Below are positions 35,221 to 44,469 of a DNA stretch of 64,000 bases, one piece after another. The notes under the pieces were generated by a model. The model did not search any database. It had not been told where the DNA came from and worked only from the letters and a program-made list of their open reading frames with translations. Positions within the stretch are counted from its first letter, which is position 1. Each line of letters opens with the position of its first letter. Made by a program: the position numbers and the translations under genes. The DNA lies in the NCBI RefSeq assembly GCF_030815985.1, contig NZ_JAUSXM010000001.1:4836001-4900000 (forward strand), given 5' to 3'. The stretch comes from Paenibacillus sp. W2I17. GTDB lineage: Bacteria; Bacillota; Bacilli; Paenibacillales; Paenibacillaceae.

Positions 35221-35256
35221 TTTTACATAATATACGACAACGGAGGGGAAGTCGGA

Positions 35257-35949
35257 ATGAAAGAAATCATGGACTTTGGACTTGTGCGGCAGCTTGCCCG
35301 TGAGAATGGGTTGGATCAGGTGCTGGACGAGCCTGCACTCGCTGAGTTGCGACTACTTGAAGCTGCGAAGGGCGAGATGATATGTGCCAAAGGTGAGCGA
35401 CCCGAGCGATTGTATTTTCTCGTGCAAGGAAAGCTCAAGATCTACACTACCCTGCCTAACGGGAAGTCTCTGTTGCTTCGTTTCAGTACACCACTTGCGC
35501 TTGTGGGAGATTTGGAACTGGTGAATGGCAAGGAGGCTATGAATACGGTAGAGTCTGTGAGCAGAAGCCTGCTGCTGGGTATCAGCTACCGCGCTCTCCA
35601 GAATACATATGCAGAGAACCCTAAGTTTCTCCACTTTATGCTGAGTCAAGTTACGCATAAATTGTACACCTTTTCCAACCTCTCGAGTCTGAATATGTTA
35701 TATCCGGTCGAGAGCCGATTTGCCAGCTATCTGTTGTCCACAATGGGCCAGGACGAGTCTTCTTCGGAAGAGATCCAGACCTCCAAGCTCACCGAACTGG
35801 CCGATATGCTGGGCACTAGCTATAGACATCTTAATAGAGTCGTTCAAGATCTGTGTAATCGAGATATTATTCGCAAAGTGCAGCGAAAGCTAGTGATCTG
35901 TGATCTGGAACAGTTGCGTGTCATCGCAGGAGGCAATATATATGAGTGA
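35257..35949 (+). CDS. Crp/Fnr-family regulator (YeiL-like)
   Basis: 230 residues. The N-terminal cyclic-nucleotide-binding beta-barrel (about 20-130) has AKGERPERLYFLVQGKLKIYTTLPNGKSLLLRF. The dimer helix follows, and the C-terminal helix-turn-helix is SKLTELADMLGTSYRHLNRVVQDLCNRDIIRK. The start at ATG 35257 has CGGAGGGG at good spacing; the longer frame to 35152 is non-coding in character. No Fe-S cysteine pattern of Fnr is present, and the cAMP-contact Arg is not obvious, so the effector is unknown. Confidence 0.88.
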   Translation: MKEIMDFGLVRQLARENGLDQVLDEPALAELRLLEAAKGEMICAKGERPERLYFLVQGKLKIYTTLPNGKSLLLRFSTPLALVGDLELVNGKEAMNTVESVSRSLLLGISYRALQNTYAENPKFLHFMLSQVTHKLYTFSNLSSLNMLYPVESRFASYLLSTMGQDESSSEEIQTSKLTELADMLGTSYRHLNRVVQDLCNRDIIRKVQRKLVICDLEQLRVIAGGNIYE

Positions 35950-36025
35950 TGGCATTTTAAAATAAAGACCAAGCCTGCATATCTAAGCGACATGACGCAA
36001 CACAATAAAATACAATATGGCACAA

Positions 36026-36066
36026 CAAAGAGCACCCTCCCGAATATACCAAGGGGTGCTCTCTTT
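36026..36066. terminator. Bidirectional intrinsic terminator
   Basis: Stem AAAGAGCACCC with GGGGTGCTCTCTTT and a 15-nt loop. It lies between the convergent Crp-like and pepT genes. Confidence 0.7.
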
Positions 36067-36085
36067 GCTCTGCACTTCAAGTGAA

Positions 36086-37324
36086 TTAGATATCTCCGCG
36101 TTGCTCGAACAATTGAGCGATCTCTACAATGACACGGGTTGCCTTCACCATATTGTCTACCGATACATATTCGAATTTGCCGTGGTAGTTCTCACCACCA
36201 GTGAAGATATTTGGTGTTGGCATGCCCATATAGGATAGCTGGGAACCATCTGTTCCTCCCCGGATGGGGCGAATAACAGGTTCGATATCCAGTCGGGTCA
36301 TGGCTTCATGGGCAATGTCGACGATCTGGCGTACGGGTTCAATTTTCTCACGCATGTTATAGTACTGGTCATTCAATTCAACCGTTATGCTTTTCTCTCC
36401 ATACTTGGTCTTCAGTTCGTTCGCGATATGGAGCAGATTTGTTTTACGCTCTTCAAACTTCGCCCGGTCGAAATCACGGATAATGTAACTCATCTTTGTC
36501 AGCTCAACGTCACCCTCCAGAGACAATAGATGGTAGAACCCATCATAACCGTCCGTGAATTCAGGAGCTTCCTCCACAGGCAGGCGTCGATTCAATTCCA
36601 TCGCAATTTTCAGGGAGTTCACCATCTTATCCTTCGCAGTTCCGGGGTGCACATTGGTGCCTCGTACGGTAATTTTAGCGGCAGCTGCGTTAAAGCTCTC
36701 GTATTCCAGCTCACCAAGCGGTCCGCCATCAACCGTGTACGCATATTTGGCTCCAAAAGCAGCTACATCGAACTTGTGCGGTCCACGGCCAATCTCTTCA
36801 TCCGGGGTAAAAGCAACCCGAATCTTACCGTGTTTCACTTCCGGGTGTTCAATCAGATAGGCCATCGCCGTCATGATCTCGGCAATGCCTGCCTTATTAT
36901 CTGCACCAAGCAACGTTGTACCATCGGTTGTGATCAGGGTGTGGCCTTTATACTCATGCAGTTCCGGGAAATCCTTGTTGGACAGTACGACATCCAGTTC
37001 CGAGTTCAGCACAATATCAGCACCGTCATAGTTATCGATAACCTGTGGTTTGACATTTTTGCCAGTAAAGTCGGTCGCTGTATCGAGGTGGGCCAGGAAA
37101 CCAATTACGGGAACATCCTTGTCGGTATTGGATGGCAGTGTAGCCATGACATAACCGTTATCATCCATCGTTACATCTTGCAGACCAATGGATGTACATT
37201 CTTCAACGAGCAGTCTGCCCAAGGCCAGTTGGCCGGGTGTGGAAGGGCATGTCTCGCTATTTTCATCGGATTGGGTATCCATCTGAACATAAGTACTCAG
37301 TCTTTGAATTAATATATCTTTCAT
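36086..37324 (-). CDS. pepT: Peptidase T (tripeptide aminopeptidase, M20B)
   Basis: 412 residues, cytosolic zinc enzyme that removes N-terminal residues from tripeptides. Metal-site motifs: FLAHLDTA (His, Asp), [14 protein letters not shown] (bridging Asp), [10 protein letters not shown] (general-base Glu and ligand Glu), [14 protein letters not shown], and [15 protein letters not shown] near the C-terminus. Length and motifs match PepT. The ATG has GGGAGCGA upstream. Monocistronic by context. Confidence 0.95.
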   Translation of the reverse strand: MKDILIQRLSTYVQMDTQSDENSETCPSTPGQLALGRLLVEECTSIGLQDVTMDDNGYVMATLPSNTDKDVPVIGFLAHLDTATDFTGKNVKPQVIDNYDGADIVLNSELDVVLSNKDFPELHEYKGHTLITTDGTTLLGADNKAGIAEIMTAMAYLIEHPEVKHGKIRVAFTPDEEIGRGPHKFDVAAFGAKYAYTVDGGPLGELEYESFNAAAAKITVRGTNVHPGTAKDKMVNSLKIAMELNRRLPVEEAPEFTDGYDGFYHLLSLEGDVELTKMSYIIRDFDRAKFEERKTNLLHIANELKTKYGEKSITVELNDQYYNMREKIEPVRQIVDIAHEAMTRLDIEPVIRPIRGGTDGSQLSYMGMPTPNIFTGGENYHGKFEYVSVDNMVKATRVIVEIAQLFEQRGDI

Positions 37325-37394
37325 CTATTATCGCTCCCTAGCTTGAGTAGTATATAAGTTGAACTACTTGTTTTACACTGATCCACTACGAGGC

Positions 37395-37560
37395 CAGAAT
37401 AACCTTCTGATCGCTGTTATCCCCAGATTTTTGGATCCACTTTTACAAAGGTGAAAATCTGAGGATAAAGGTGAAGTGTATGCTTTCGAAGTAGCTTTCT
37501 TGCAGAAAGCTTTTAGCTCCGCTTCTACAGGTTATTTCTGCCCTCTCCGTTATCGTGTAA
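37395..37560. repeat. Palindromic interspersed element, copy A
   Basis: Begins CAGAATAACCTTCTGATCGC and ends with AGGTTATTTCTG near 37540, followed by a shared CCTCT-CGTT-TCGTGTAA tail to 37560. Termini form an inverted repeat (CAGAATAACC/GGTTATTTCTG). Inside, TTATCC-CCAGATTTTT pairs with AAAATCTG-AGGATAA. It is a nested hairpin typical of a MITE or REP-like element. Relative to copy B it carries about 40 extra bases (GTATGCTTTCGAAG onward). The gap 37325-37774 holds this element and the operator at 37679-37719. Confidence 0.75.
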
Positions 37561-37678
37561 CCGTTAGTCACAACTTATGTAAATTGGGTATAGTAATTAT
37601 TGTGGTTCTCTACGGTTATCATATCATGTTTTGCAGTCATTTCCAGAATGGGGCAGAACCGAAATATGAGGATTTCTA

Positions 37679-37719
37679 GGTATCAAAAAGGGTACTAGGT
37701 CACAAAAATGTACGTACTT
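37679..37719. promoter_or_regulatory. Tandem box upstream of the tautomerase-namA operon, related to the ytbD/HxlR operator
   Basis: Two units, GGTATCAAAAAGGGTACTA and GGTCACAAAAATGTACGTAC, spaced 19 bp. The reverse-strand units at 4703-4742 read GGCACCAAAAAGTACGTAG and GGTACTAAAAAGTACGTAC. The shared core is GGTNNCAAAAAGTACGTA. It probably binds the HxlR-family regulator encoded at 4793 or a paralogue. Confidence 0.6.
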
Positions 37720-37774
37720 GTATTTCTATAACTGAGGTTCATAATAAATGATGAAGAAAGGATGAGTCCTAGAC

Positions 37775-37966
37775 ATGCCATTTATCACTGTTAAGGTATT
37801 GGAAGGCAAGTCGGTTGAGCAGAAACGTCAGTTGATTGAACGTATGACTCAGGTGGCTTGTGAGACACTGGATGTTGATCCGAGCAAAGTCTTTATCTTC
37901 ATTGAGGATTTGGAGAAGGACAATTACGGCAAGAACGGAAAACTGTTTTCGGACTTAGACAAATAA
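37775..37966 (+). CDS. 4-oxalocrotonate tautomerase-family protein
   Basis: 63 residues. After removal of Met, the catalytic Pro1 starts MPFITVKVLEGKSVEQKRQL, the tautomerase-superfamily hallmark; VFIFIEDLEKDNYGKNG is the conserved C-terminal part. It is a small trimeric or hexameric keto-enol tautomerase. GAAAGGATGAG precedes the ATG. It is 48 bp upstream of namA and probably in its operon, so it may isomerise unsaturated ketones before or after NamA reduction. Confidence 0.9.
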   Translation: MPFITVKVLEGKSVEQKRQLIERMTQVACETLDVDPSKVFIFIEDLEKDNYGKNGKLFSDLDK

Positions 37967-38014
37967 GTAAGGGTTCATATATATCATGATCATGGAACAG
38001 GAGATGTAACATCA

Positions 38015-39049
38015 ATGACTGAACAATTATTTTCCCCTTATCAATTCAAGAGCCTGCAATTAAATAACCGTGTCGTCATGGCACCAATGTGCCAATATTC
38101 TGTCACTGCGAAGGACGGCATTCCGAACGATTGGCATCAGGTTCACTATGTGAGCCGTGCGGTTGGAGGAACAGGACTGATTGTAATTGAGATGACCGAT
38201 GTAGATCCGGATGGACGTATTACCGATAATGACTTGGGTATATGGTCAGATGAGCATGTGCCTGCCTTCACCAAACTTGTAGATGGAATCCATGCCTACG
38301 GCTCCAAAGTAGGTATTCAGATCGCACATGCAGGACGAAAAGCAGAGGATGCACCGCAGCCGGTTGCCCCATCGGTAGTTACATTCCCGGGAGAAAAGTA
38401 CAAGGAGCCTCGTGCGTTAAGTACGGAAGAGGTAGAAGCCATGGTGCAGAAGTTCGCAGACGGTGTTCGTCGCGCAGTACAGGCTGGAGTAGATACCATT
38501 GAGCTGCACGGTGCACATGGATACCTGATCCACCAGTTCCATTCCCCGCTGATGAACCATCGTGAGGATGTATACGGGCAGGATCTGTCCCGTTTTGGCG
38601 TAGAAGTCATTCGTGCAGTGAAAAAAGAAATGCCAGCAGATATGCCACTGATTTTGCGGATTTCGGCTGTAGAATACGCGGATGGTGGATACGATATCGA
38701 CCACACCATCAATATCGCTCGTGCCTACCAAGACGCAGGCGTGGACATGTTCCATATCAGTTCAGGTGGCGAAGGTCCTTCTGGACAGCGGAAACCGGGG
38801 AACTATCCGGGGTATCAGGTACCATTTGCCCGTCGCTTCCGTGAAGAACTGAACGTTCCTGTAATCGCAGTGGGTATGCTGGAGGATGCAGCATTGGCTC
38901 AGGCGGTGATTGGAAACGGCGATGCGGATCTGGTTGCCGTTGGCAGAGGGATGCTGCGTGACCCGTACTGGGCGAACCATGCGGCTCTGGAACTGGGTGT
39001 CAGTAAGGATCAAGCCGCCATTGCAGAGCAATATTCTCGTGGATACTAA
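38015..39049 (+). CDS. namA: NADPH dehydrogenase, old yellow enzyme family
   Basis: 344 residues, FMN-dependent ene reductase of the YqjM class; reduces activated C=C bonds of enals, enones, quinone-like and nitro compounds. Diagnostic residues: Cys26 and Tyr28 in APMCQYS, the His pair His165 and His168 in IELHGAHGYLIHQFHSPLMNHR, Arg in GRKAEDAP, and the FMN-phosphate segment VAVGRGMLRDPYW. A soluble cytosolic enzyme. It is downstream of the tautomerase gene and of the HxlR-type tandem box, consistent with electrophile-induced expression. Confidence 0.95.
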   Translation: MTEQLFSPYQFKSLQLNNRVVMAPMCQYSVTAKDGIPNDWHQVHYVSRAVGGTGLIVIEMTDVDPDGRITDNDLGIWSDEHVPAFTKLVDGIHAYGSKVGIQIAHAGRKAEDAPQPVAPSVVTFPGEKYKEPRALSTEEVEAMVQKFADGVRRAVQAGVDTIELHGAHGYLIHQFHSPLMNHREDVYGQDLSRFGVEVIRAVKKEMPADMPLILRISAVEYADGGYDIDHTINIARAYQDAGVDMFHISSGGEGPSGQRKPGNYPGYQVPFARRFREELNVPVIAVGMLEDAALAQAVIGNGDADLVAVGRGMLRDPYWANHAALELGVSKDQAAIAEQYSRGY

Positions 39050-39087
39050 TTTGCTCTAAATTATACGTACACTTGCCACTCCGATGA

Positions 39088-39214
39088 CAGAATAACCTTC
39101 CGATCGCTGTTATCCCCAGATTTTTTGATTCACTTTTTCAAAGGTGAAAATCTGAGGATAAAGGCGAACGCTTCGCTTCTTTAGGCTATTTCTGTCCTCT
39201 GCGTTCTCGTGTAA
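39088..39214. repeat. Palindromic interspersed element, copy B
   Basis: CAGAATAACCTTCCGATCGC to GGCTATTTCTG (39184-39194), plus the same trailing CCTCTGCGTTCTCGTGTAA. It has the same nested hairpin as copy A but is shorter. It lies directly after namA, in the same orientation as copy A, so the two copies bracket the tautomerase-namA operon. Confidence 0.75.
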
Positions 39215-39243
39215 ATGTTATTGCAAATCTTATATAGTAAAAA

Positions 39244-39278
39244 AGGCCACAGCAGGGGTTAACCTTATGCTGTGGCCT
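39244..39278. terminator. Bidirectional terminator after namA
   Basis: Stem AGGCCACAGCA with TGCTGTGGCCT (perfect 11 bp), A-run before and GATTTT after. It separates namA from the convergent methyltransferase remnant. Confidence 0.75.
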
Positions 39279-39320
39279 GATTTTGGATATTGAGAAGCAT
39301 ATGCATCCAATTATAGATGA

Positions 39321-40090
39321 CTACGCTCTTCGAGTTGCTTCGTATACGAATTTTTGATTCGACTGCGTGGGTGGTTGATCCGGGTTAAAGTCGGCGTACA
39401 CTTTAATGTCAGAGAAACCAATGTGTTCGAGAATTAGGCGTAACTCTTCTATGCCGTACCAACGTAGGGTGAGTTGTTGCAGCTCCGTAGCAACAAGAGC
39501 ACCCTGATGCCATTGTTCGTAACGGATCAGACTCACTTTGTACTGTTGAAGAAGGTTCACTTCAATGGTTTTCACTTCTACCGTGATCGTATCACCATCG
39601 GGTAATGAAACGGTTGATGTTTCCACAGAAGAGGATTGTGTCACATCGGGCAGAAACAGATCAAACACGAGCCTGCCGCCAGGTTCTAAATGCTGAAATA
39701 GACTTCGTAATGCGTTAATCGACGCCTGTCTATCTTGGATGAGGAGCAGAGAACCTCCGGGAATGATAATTGCCTCGTATCGATATGGAAGGTCAAGCTT
39801 CTCCAGATCGGCAACGAACAGCTCAGGCATGGGTAATGCCCGCTCCATACAACGAGAACGGCAGGAGTCGATCATATCCATTGAATAATCAATTCCATCC
39901 ACCTTCAAGCCTGCTTCAAGCAAAGGAATGAGCAATCGGCCTGAACCAGACATGGGGCTTCAAGGATACGTCCTTTGCAGCGCTGAAGATAACCGCGATA
40001 GAATTCAATGTCTCCTCCCAAGGAGTGTCCCACAGGTTTCGTTAGATCATACACGGCGGTGCATAATGGACCGTAATAACTGAATGACAT
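39321..40090 (-). pseudogene. Frameshifted class I SAM-dependent methyltransferase
   Basis: Two overlapping frames together make one methyltransferase. The 5' part (ATG 40090, MSFSYYGPLCTAVYDLTKPV to RCKGRILEAP) runs out at 39905. The 3' part begins in another frame with MSGSGRLLIPLLEAGLKVDG, the SAM-binding motif I, and continues to the stop at 39321 with IIIPGGSLLLI, LEPGGRLVFDLFLP and the C-terminal lobe. The junction lies in a run of four C (minus strand GAAGCCCCATG), so a small indel near 39950 broke the frame. It could be a true inactivation, a sequencing error or slippage. GGGGG lies before the ATG. Confidence 0.75.
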
Positions 40091-40317
40091 AGTATAGGTG
40101 TCCCCCACATGTAAATGTATTAAAATGAAAACGTGGAAGGGGGATGAGCAGGATTATCCCTTCCGGCAACGGTTGGAATTGGATTTTTCAGAGCAGACTA
40201 TCATAGGATTCACGCACCTTTTATGGAATATGCTCCAATTATAGGGTGGGGGTAAAGCGGAGGTCAACTTCTATTCGGGTAGTTATACGAAATGAAATGT
40301 ATAAGGAGGTGATTCGA

Positions 40318-40746
40318 ATGGATTCATCATCAAGTTCATCAAGTGCACTGCCAGATATCCGGCAGGAACTGGTGCTTCATGCACCTGTAGAGAAGGTGTG
40401 GGAAATGGTCTCGACCGAGCAGGGACTGAAAACCTGGTTCATGCCAGGCAAGCTGGAACCCGTGGAAGGTCACGAGTTTATATTGGAAGCAGGCCCCTTC
40501 GGCCAATCACCATGTCAGGTGACGGAAGTTCATCCGCTGCACAAGCTGTCATTCCGCTGGGGTAAGGACTGGACGTTGACGTTCCAACTGAATGAACAGC
40601 CCGAAGGTACGGATTTCACACTGATTCACAGCGGTTGGGATGCGGATAAACTGACCGAGTTTGGACAGGCCCACGCTATCGTACGCGAACGTATGGAACA
40701 GGGATGGGCCGGAATCGTTCAGAAGCTTGCCCAAGTTGTTAAATAA
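40318..40746 (+). CDS. SRPBCC (AHSA1-like) domain protein
   Basis: 142 residues. START-like helix-grip fold: QELVLHAPVEKVWEMVSTEQGLKTWFMPGKLEPVEG at the N-terminus, strands LSFRWGKDWTLTFQLNEQPEGTDFTLIHSGWD, and a long C-terminal helix (AHAIVRERMEQGWAGIVQKLAQVV). A Ser-rich leader (MDSSSSSSSALP) precedes it. The perfect AAGGAGGTGA fixes the ATG at 40318. It binds hydrophobic ligands or acts as an Hsp90 co-chaperone-like protein in relatives; no role can be assigned here. An ArsR partner, common for this family, is not adjacent. Confidence 0.87.
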   Translation: MDSSSSSSSALPDIRQELVLHAPVEKVWEMVSTEQGLKTWFMPGKLEPVEGHEFILEAGPFGQSPCQVTEVHPLHKLSFRWGKDWTLTFQLNEQPEGTDFTLIHSGWDADKLTEFGQAHAIVRERMEQGWAGIVQKLAQVVK

Positions 40747-40756
40747 ATCTTCATTC

Positions 40757-40814
40757 AATCAACCCCAGGTCATTTCGCCCGTTCATTCCGGTGAAATTCG
40801 GCCTGGGGTTGATT
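40757..40814 (+). terminator. Strong hairpin after the SRPBCC gene
   Basis: Perfect 13-bp outer stem (AATCAACCCCAGG/CCTGGGGTTGATT) with a secondary inner stem (TCATTTCGCC/GGTGAAAT). No long T-run follows. Confidence 0.6.
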
Positions 40815-41015
40815 GGTGTACCAAGAGCTGGCGAAAACAGATAGAGATCCTTAAAATTATAAGGAAGTTGACCGATTATGACGGAAACTATTTCCGTGAG
40901 CACCAGAAACGTGTAACATGAATTATAGGAATAAATCGACAAAATTAGACGTCTCTCGCCATTGTGGATGGAAGGAATACATAGATGAGAAAACACTGGA
41001 TTATGCTGACCATAA

Positions 41016-41627
41016 GCTTCATTATGGGTAAGCAAGGAAATTCTGCTGGATAAGCTGTGGGGTGATGTTTCTCAGGAAAAGGGATTAACCCATCTACATA
41101 CTTCCGTGTACCAGATTCGAAAGCTGCTTAAGGAATGGAACATGACAGGCAAGCTGGAGTACAATATGAACCGTTATCGTCTGTTATCAGGCAATCTGGT
41201 AAGTGATGTGGATCAATTTGAAAAATCCATGGTCTACAACGTCATCACATCAGACAATGTTGATGACTTGAGGCATATGATTCCGCTTTATCGTGGCGAT
41301 TATCTGGAAGAGCATGATTATCATTGGGCACAGGCCAAAGCAAGGGAACTCAGACGCAAGTATACAGCGCTGGTTATGGATATCGCGAGATGGGACATGG
41401 AGCATGGTCGTGGCAAGGAAGCGATTGAGCAATTAACGATATTGCAGGAACGGGAGCCTTATTCGGAAGAAATCTGCCGACTCATGATGGAAGTGTATGC
41501 ATCCATGGATGATCAGCAAGGCATACTTCGTTTGTATCATTCATTTACATTGACATTAAATGAGGATCTGGGGTATCAGCCGGAGCCCGAAACAAGCAGG
41601 TTATATCAGAACCTGACGGACAAATAA
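41016..41627 (+). pseudogene. Remnant of a winged-helix/BTAD transcriptional regulator
   Basis: The open frame (first stop-free codon 41016; best start GTG 41106) reads WVSKEILLDKLWGDVSQEKG and LHTSVYQIRKLL, the C-terminal half of a SARP-like winged helix, then a complete bacterial transcriptional activator domain (DVDQFEKSM ... YRGDYLEEHDYHWAQAKARELRRKY ... LGYQPEPETSRLYQNL). Relatives carry a receiver domain and the whole winged helix in front; here both are missing, and stops lie directly upstream (TAA 41013). It is therefore probably a decayed response regulator. A shortened BTAD-only protein from the GTG remains possible. Confidence 0.6.
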
Positions 41628-41663
41628 ATGTATGTAACGTAAGTTCAGACAGGAGGGTGAGGC

Positions 41664-43010
41664 ATGAAGCTATTCATACACCGCAAAGACTTGCGTACGG
41701 ATGATCTGGCCGCATTCGATTATTTGCGGGAACACCAAGAAGAGAGTGTGCATGTTCTCATCTATGATTCATTCCTCCTGCGGCAAGGCCGAGAGAAGGA
41801 ACACAGCGGTGTGAATTTCAGGCAGCACGCAGCGGATATAGGCAGACAGTATCTTGAAGCCAAACGAAAACTGCATGTTGCTTACGGCAAACCGGCTGAA
41901 GTGGTTGATTTCATCCTGAACGAATTCAAAGGTGAGATTAACGAGATTGTGGTTCATCGGGACATGACGCCCTATGCAATCGAGCGGGATAGGGCCATAC
42001 GCAAAGTTAGTGAGGCGCACGAGGTTTCGTTCACACAACTGACGGATCATCTGTTGATGGATCTGAATGGATTTGCCAATTTTACAGGCAAGTCGGAGCC
42101 ATATAAGGTATTTGCGGCTTTCCATCGGCGGTGGGTGGAATTCATGAATGAACATCCCAACCCTCCTTCGGCAACAACGGTTGCAGAGTTGAAGGTGAGT
42201 GATCGTCAGATTGAATGGCCGGATGCAATGCAGGTACCTCCGGAGTTGCTGGAGGGCAGTGGTTCGAATGACGAGGACCCGCATCTGCTGTTGGATCAAT
42301 TTTTGTCGGATCGAATTGCTGAATACGGCGATCATCGGGATGAATATGAGGCGTACGAGCCGAGTCATCTCAGTTCTTACGTAGCTGTGGGGGCTGTATC
42401 CATTCGCAAAATGTATGATGCGGCGAGTCGCACGGCTGAGGCTGGGGAATGGATCAGGCAGTTGTGCTTCCGCGACTTCTATCTGTATCGAGCGGCCTAT
42501 GAGAGTCACTATTTTACATATGAAAAGGTGTACGATCTCTCGGCTCTCCATGATGATCACTTTGAACGGTGGTGCAAGGCGGAGACAGGCATTCCGATTA
42601 TTGATGCAGCGATGACGGAACTGAATGAAACCGGACATATGCCAAACCGGCTGCGGATTCTCACGGCGATGTTTCTCACCAAAAACCTGCAATGCCCATT
42701 CACCTTGGGCGAAGCTTATTTCAGGCGCAAGCTGAGTGACTATGATAACATTCAAAACCGTGGTAACTGGTTATGGTGTGCCTCGCTTGGGGAGAATGCG
42801 GCTCCGTATTTTCGCGTGAACAATCCGGTAACACAATCCGAGAAGTATGATCCGCAAGGTGATTATATTCGCAAGTGGTTGCCTGAATTGAAGGATCTGA
42901 ATAGCAAGGACATCCATCAGCCGCGCAAGGATGCCATTGTTGATCTGAAGGCATCGAGACAGGTAGCTATTGACGTGTATAAACAGATTCTGGCGAGTCG
43001 TGCGAAGTAG
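41664..43010 (+). CDS. phrB: Deoxyribodipyrimidine photolyase (FAD, cryptochrome/photolyase family)
   Basis: 448 residues. Repairs UV-induced pyrimidine dimers with light. The N-terminal antenna alpha/beta domain starts MKLFIHRKDLRTDDLAAFDY. The FAD helical domain includes LSSYVAVGAVSIRKMY, WIRQLCFRDFYLY, GIPIIDAAMTELNETGHMPNRLR and ENAAPYFRVNNPVTQSEKYDPQGDYIRKWLPEL. The usual M-H-N-R of class I enzymes is M-P-N-R here, a notable substitution near the lesion-facing region. GGAGGGTGAG precedes the ATG. Confidence 0.93.
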   Translation: MKLFIHRKDLRTDDLAAFDYLREHQEESVHVLIYDSFLLRQGREKEHSGVNFRQHAADIGRQYLEAKRKLHVAYGKPAEVVDFILNEFKGEINEIVVHRDMTPYAIERDRAIRKVSEAHEVSFTQLTDHLLMDLNGFANFTGKSEPYKVFAAFHRRWVEFMNEHPNPPSATTVAELKVSDRQIEWPDAMQVPPELLEGSGSNDEDPHLLLDQFLSDRIAEYGDHRDEYEAYEPSHLSSYVAVGAVSIRKMYDAASRTAEAGEWIRQLCFRDFYLYRAAYESHYFTYEKVYDLSALHDDHFERWCKAETGIPIIDAAMTELNETGHMPNRLRILTAMFLTKNLQCPFTLGEAYFRRKLSDYDNIQNRGNWLWCASLGENAAPYFRVNNPVTQSEKYDPQGDYIRKWLPELKDLNSKDIHQPRKDAIVDLKASRQVAIDVYKQILASRAK

Positions 43011-43104
43011 ACTCAGTCAGGGGCGGGATGCATGCCCAAACCCAAATTTACCATTCTCATCCGGTTGATCCAATATTCATTTGGTTGAGAGCAGGATGTT
43101 CCAC

Positions 43105-43130
43105 AGACCGCGTACTCGCGGTCTTTTTTA
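43105..43130 (+). terminator. Intrinsic terminator of the photolyase gene
   Basis: Perfect stem AGACCGCG-TACT-CGCGGTCT followed by TTTTTT. Confidence 0.9.
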
Positions 43131-43293
43131 CATATATAGACATGAAAATAGTGTGAAATGTGTTTGAAAATTTAGGAATTGTCAAGAAAATGGACTACCC
43201 ATCTTAAGCATTATGGCTTTTAATAGATAGAGAGCTTTATTGTATTAAGTCATATCTGACATATTGACGAACACATTAAGGAGAAACGTAAAC

Positions 43294-44469
43294 ATGAGTG
43301 AAACACTGAAAAGAGAGCGAATTCCAGAGCTGAATCTGGTGCGTGCCATGGCAATTATCGGCGTACTGTGCGTGCATTCCACGTCCTATGCGACGGTGGA
43401 CATGACGGGTTCAGGCTACTACTGGCTGTACAACTTTATTAATATCTTTATGAAATATGGTACGCCAACCTTTATTTTTATGAGCAGTTTTGTACTGTTC
43501 TATAACTATTATTCCCGTCCGTTGGATAAGAAACTCGTGAGTAACTTCTACAAGAAAAGATTTGTGTATATTTTGCTTCCGTATTTCCTGTTCTCATTAA
43601 TGTATTTTGTGTTGCTGCATTTCACGCATTATCAGGGCCGACCTTTCGGCGAATCGGCAGTAAGTTTTATCACGAAATTGTTTACAGGTAAGGCCTATAC
43701 CCATCTGTACTTTGTGTTTATTAACATGCAATTTTATCTGTTATTCCCATTGGTGTTATGGTTGCTTAAGAAATATCCTTCTGTGGTGAAATGGTCTGTT
43801 CCGATTGGACTATTGATTCAATGGGCATTCATCGTAAGTAATAAATATGGATTCCAGGTACCCAACAAGGGAAGCTGGGCGTTCTCATACTTTTCCTATT
43901 TCATGCTGGGTGCTTTTATCGGGGTATATTTCCCTAAAATCAAGCAATGGTTTGTCATCAGTCGGGCCAATGCAACCAAAGGACGTGTAGCTTCATGGAT
44001 TCTGCTCTGGGCGGTATGGATCATTGCCGGACTTGGCCATGTGTATATCTACTACCTGCTGCGTCTGAAGATCGCAACGTATAACACACTGTGGTATGAA
44101 TTCTTCTGGAATGTGCATACCTTTGCCTGTGCGCTGGTGCTTATCCAGATTGCCTATCTGCTCTATCGCAAAGGGCCGTCACTCATCGTCAAGCCGCTGA
44201 ATCGGCTTGGGGCATTGTCCTTTGGCATCTATCTGATTCATCCATTCTTCCTGCTGGTGTATCGGAATTATCCGCCTCAAACAGGAGTATCGTGGTTAGT
44301 GCATCTATGGTATGCCGGAGGATTCGGTGTAGCTCTAATCGCTTCGTGGATCGTCGTTGGATTGACGGCAAGGTTTGTTCCATATGCATGGGTCATCTTT
44401 GGCAATCTGCCAAAACCCAAACCACGTCTCGTCCCCCAACAGAACTCAGGCCAACTGGACGTTCGTTAA
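43294..44469 (+). CDS. Membrane acyltransferase (acyltransferase-3 family)
   Basis: 391 residues with about ten membrane helices. The family start is visible: RIPELNLVRAMAIIGVLCVHSTSYA, with the catalytic His in the first helix, then GTPTFIFMSSFVLFYNYY. The C-terminal LGALSFGIYLIHPFFLLVYR is the second conserved block. Such proteins O-acetylate or succinylate extracellular polysaccharides (OatA, IcaC and related). There is no SGNH domain. AAGGAG lies before the ATG at 43294; the longer start at 43264 has none. Substrate unknown; no glycan cluster is adjacent. Confidence 0.88.
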   Translation: MSETLKRERIPELNLVRAMAIIGVLCVHSTSYATVDMTGSGYYWLYNFINIFMKYGTPTFIFMSSFVLFYNYYSRPLDKKLVSNFYKKRFVYILLPYFLFSLMYFVLLHFTHYQGRPFGESAVSFITKLFTGKAYTHLYFVFINMQFYLLFPLVLWLLKKYPSVVKWSVPIGLLIQWAFIVSNKYGFQVPNKGSWAFSYFSYFMLGAFIGVYFPKIKQWFVISRANATKGRVASWILLWAVWIIAGLGHVYIYYLLRLKIATYNTLWYEFFWNVHTFACALVLIQIAYLLYRKGPSLIVKPLNRLGALSFGIYLIHPFFLLVYRNYPPQTGVSWLVHLWYAGGFGVALIASWIVVGLTARFVPYAWVIFGNLPKPKPRLVPQQNSGQLDVR

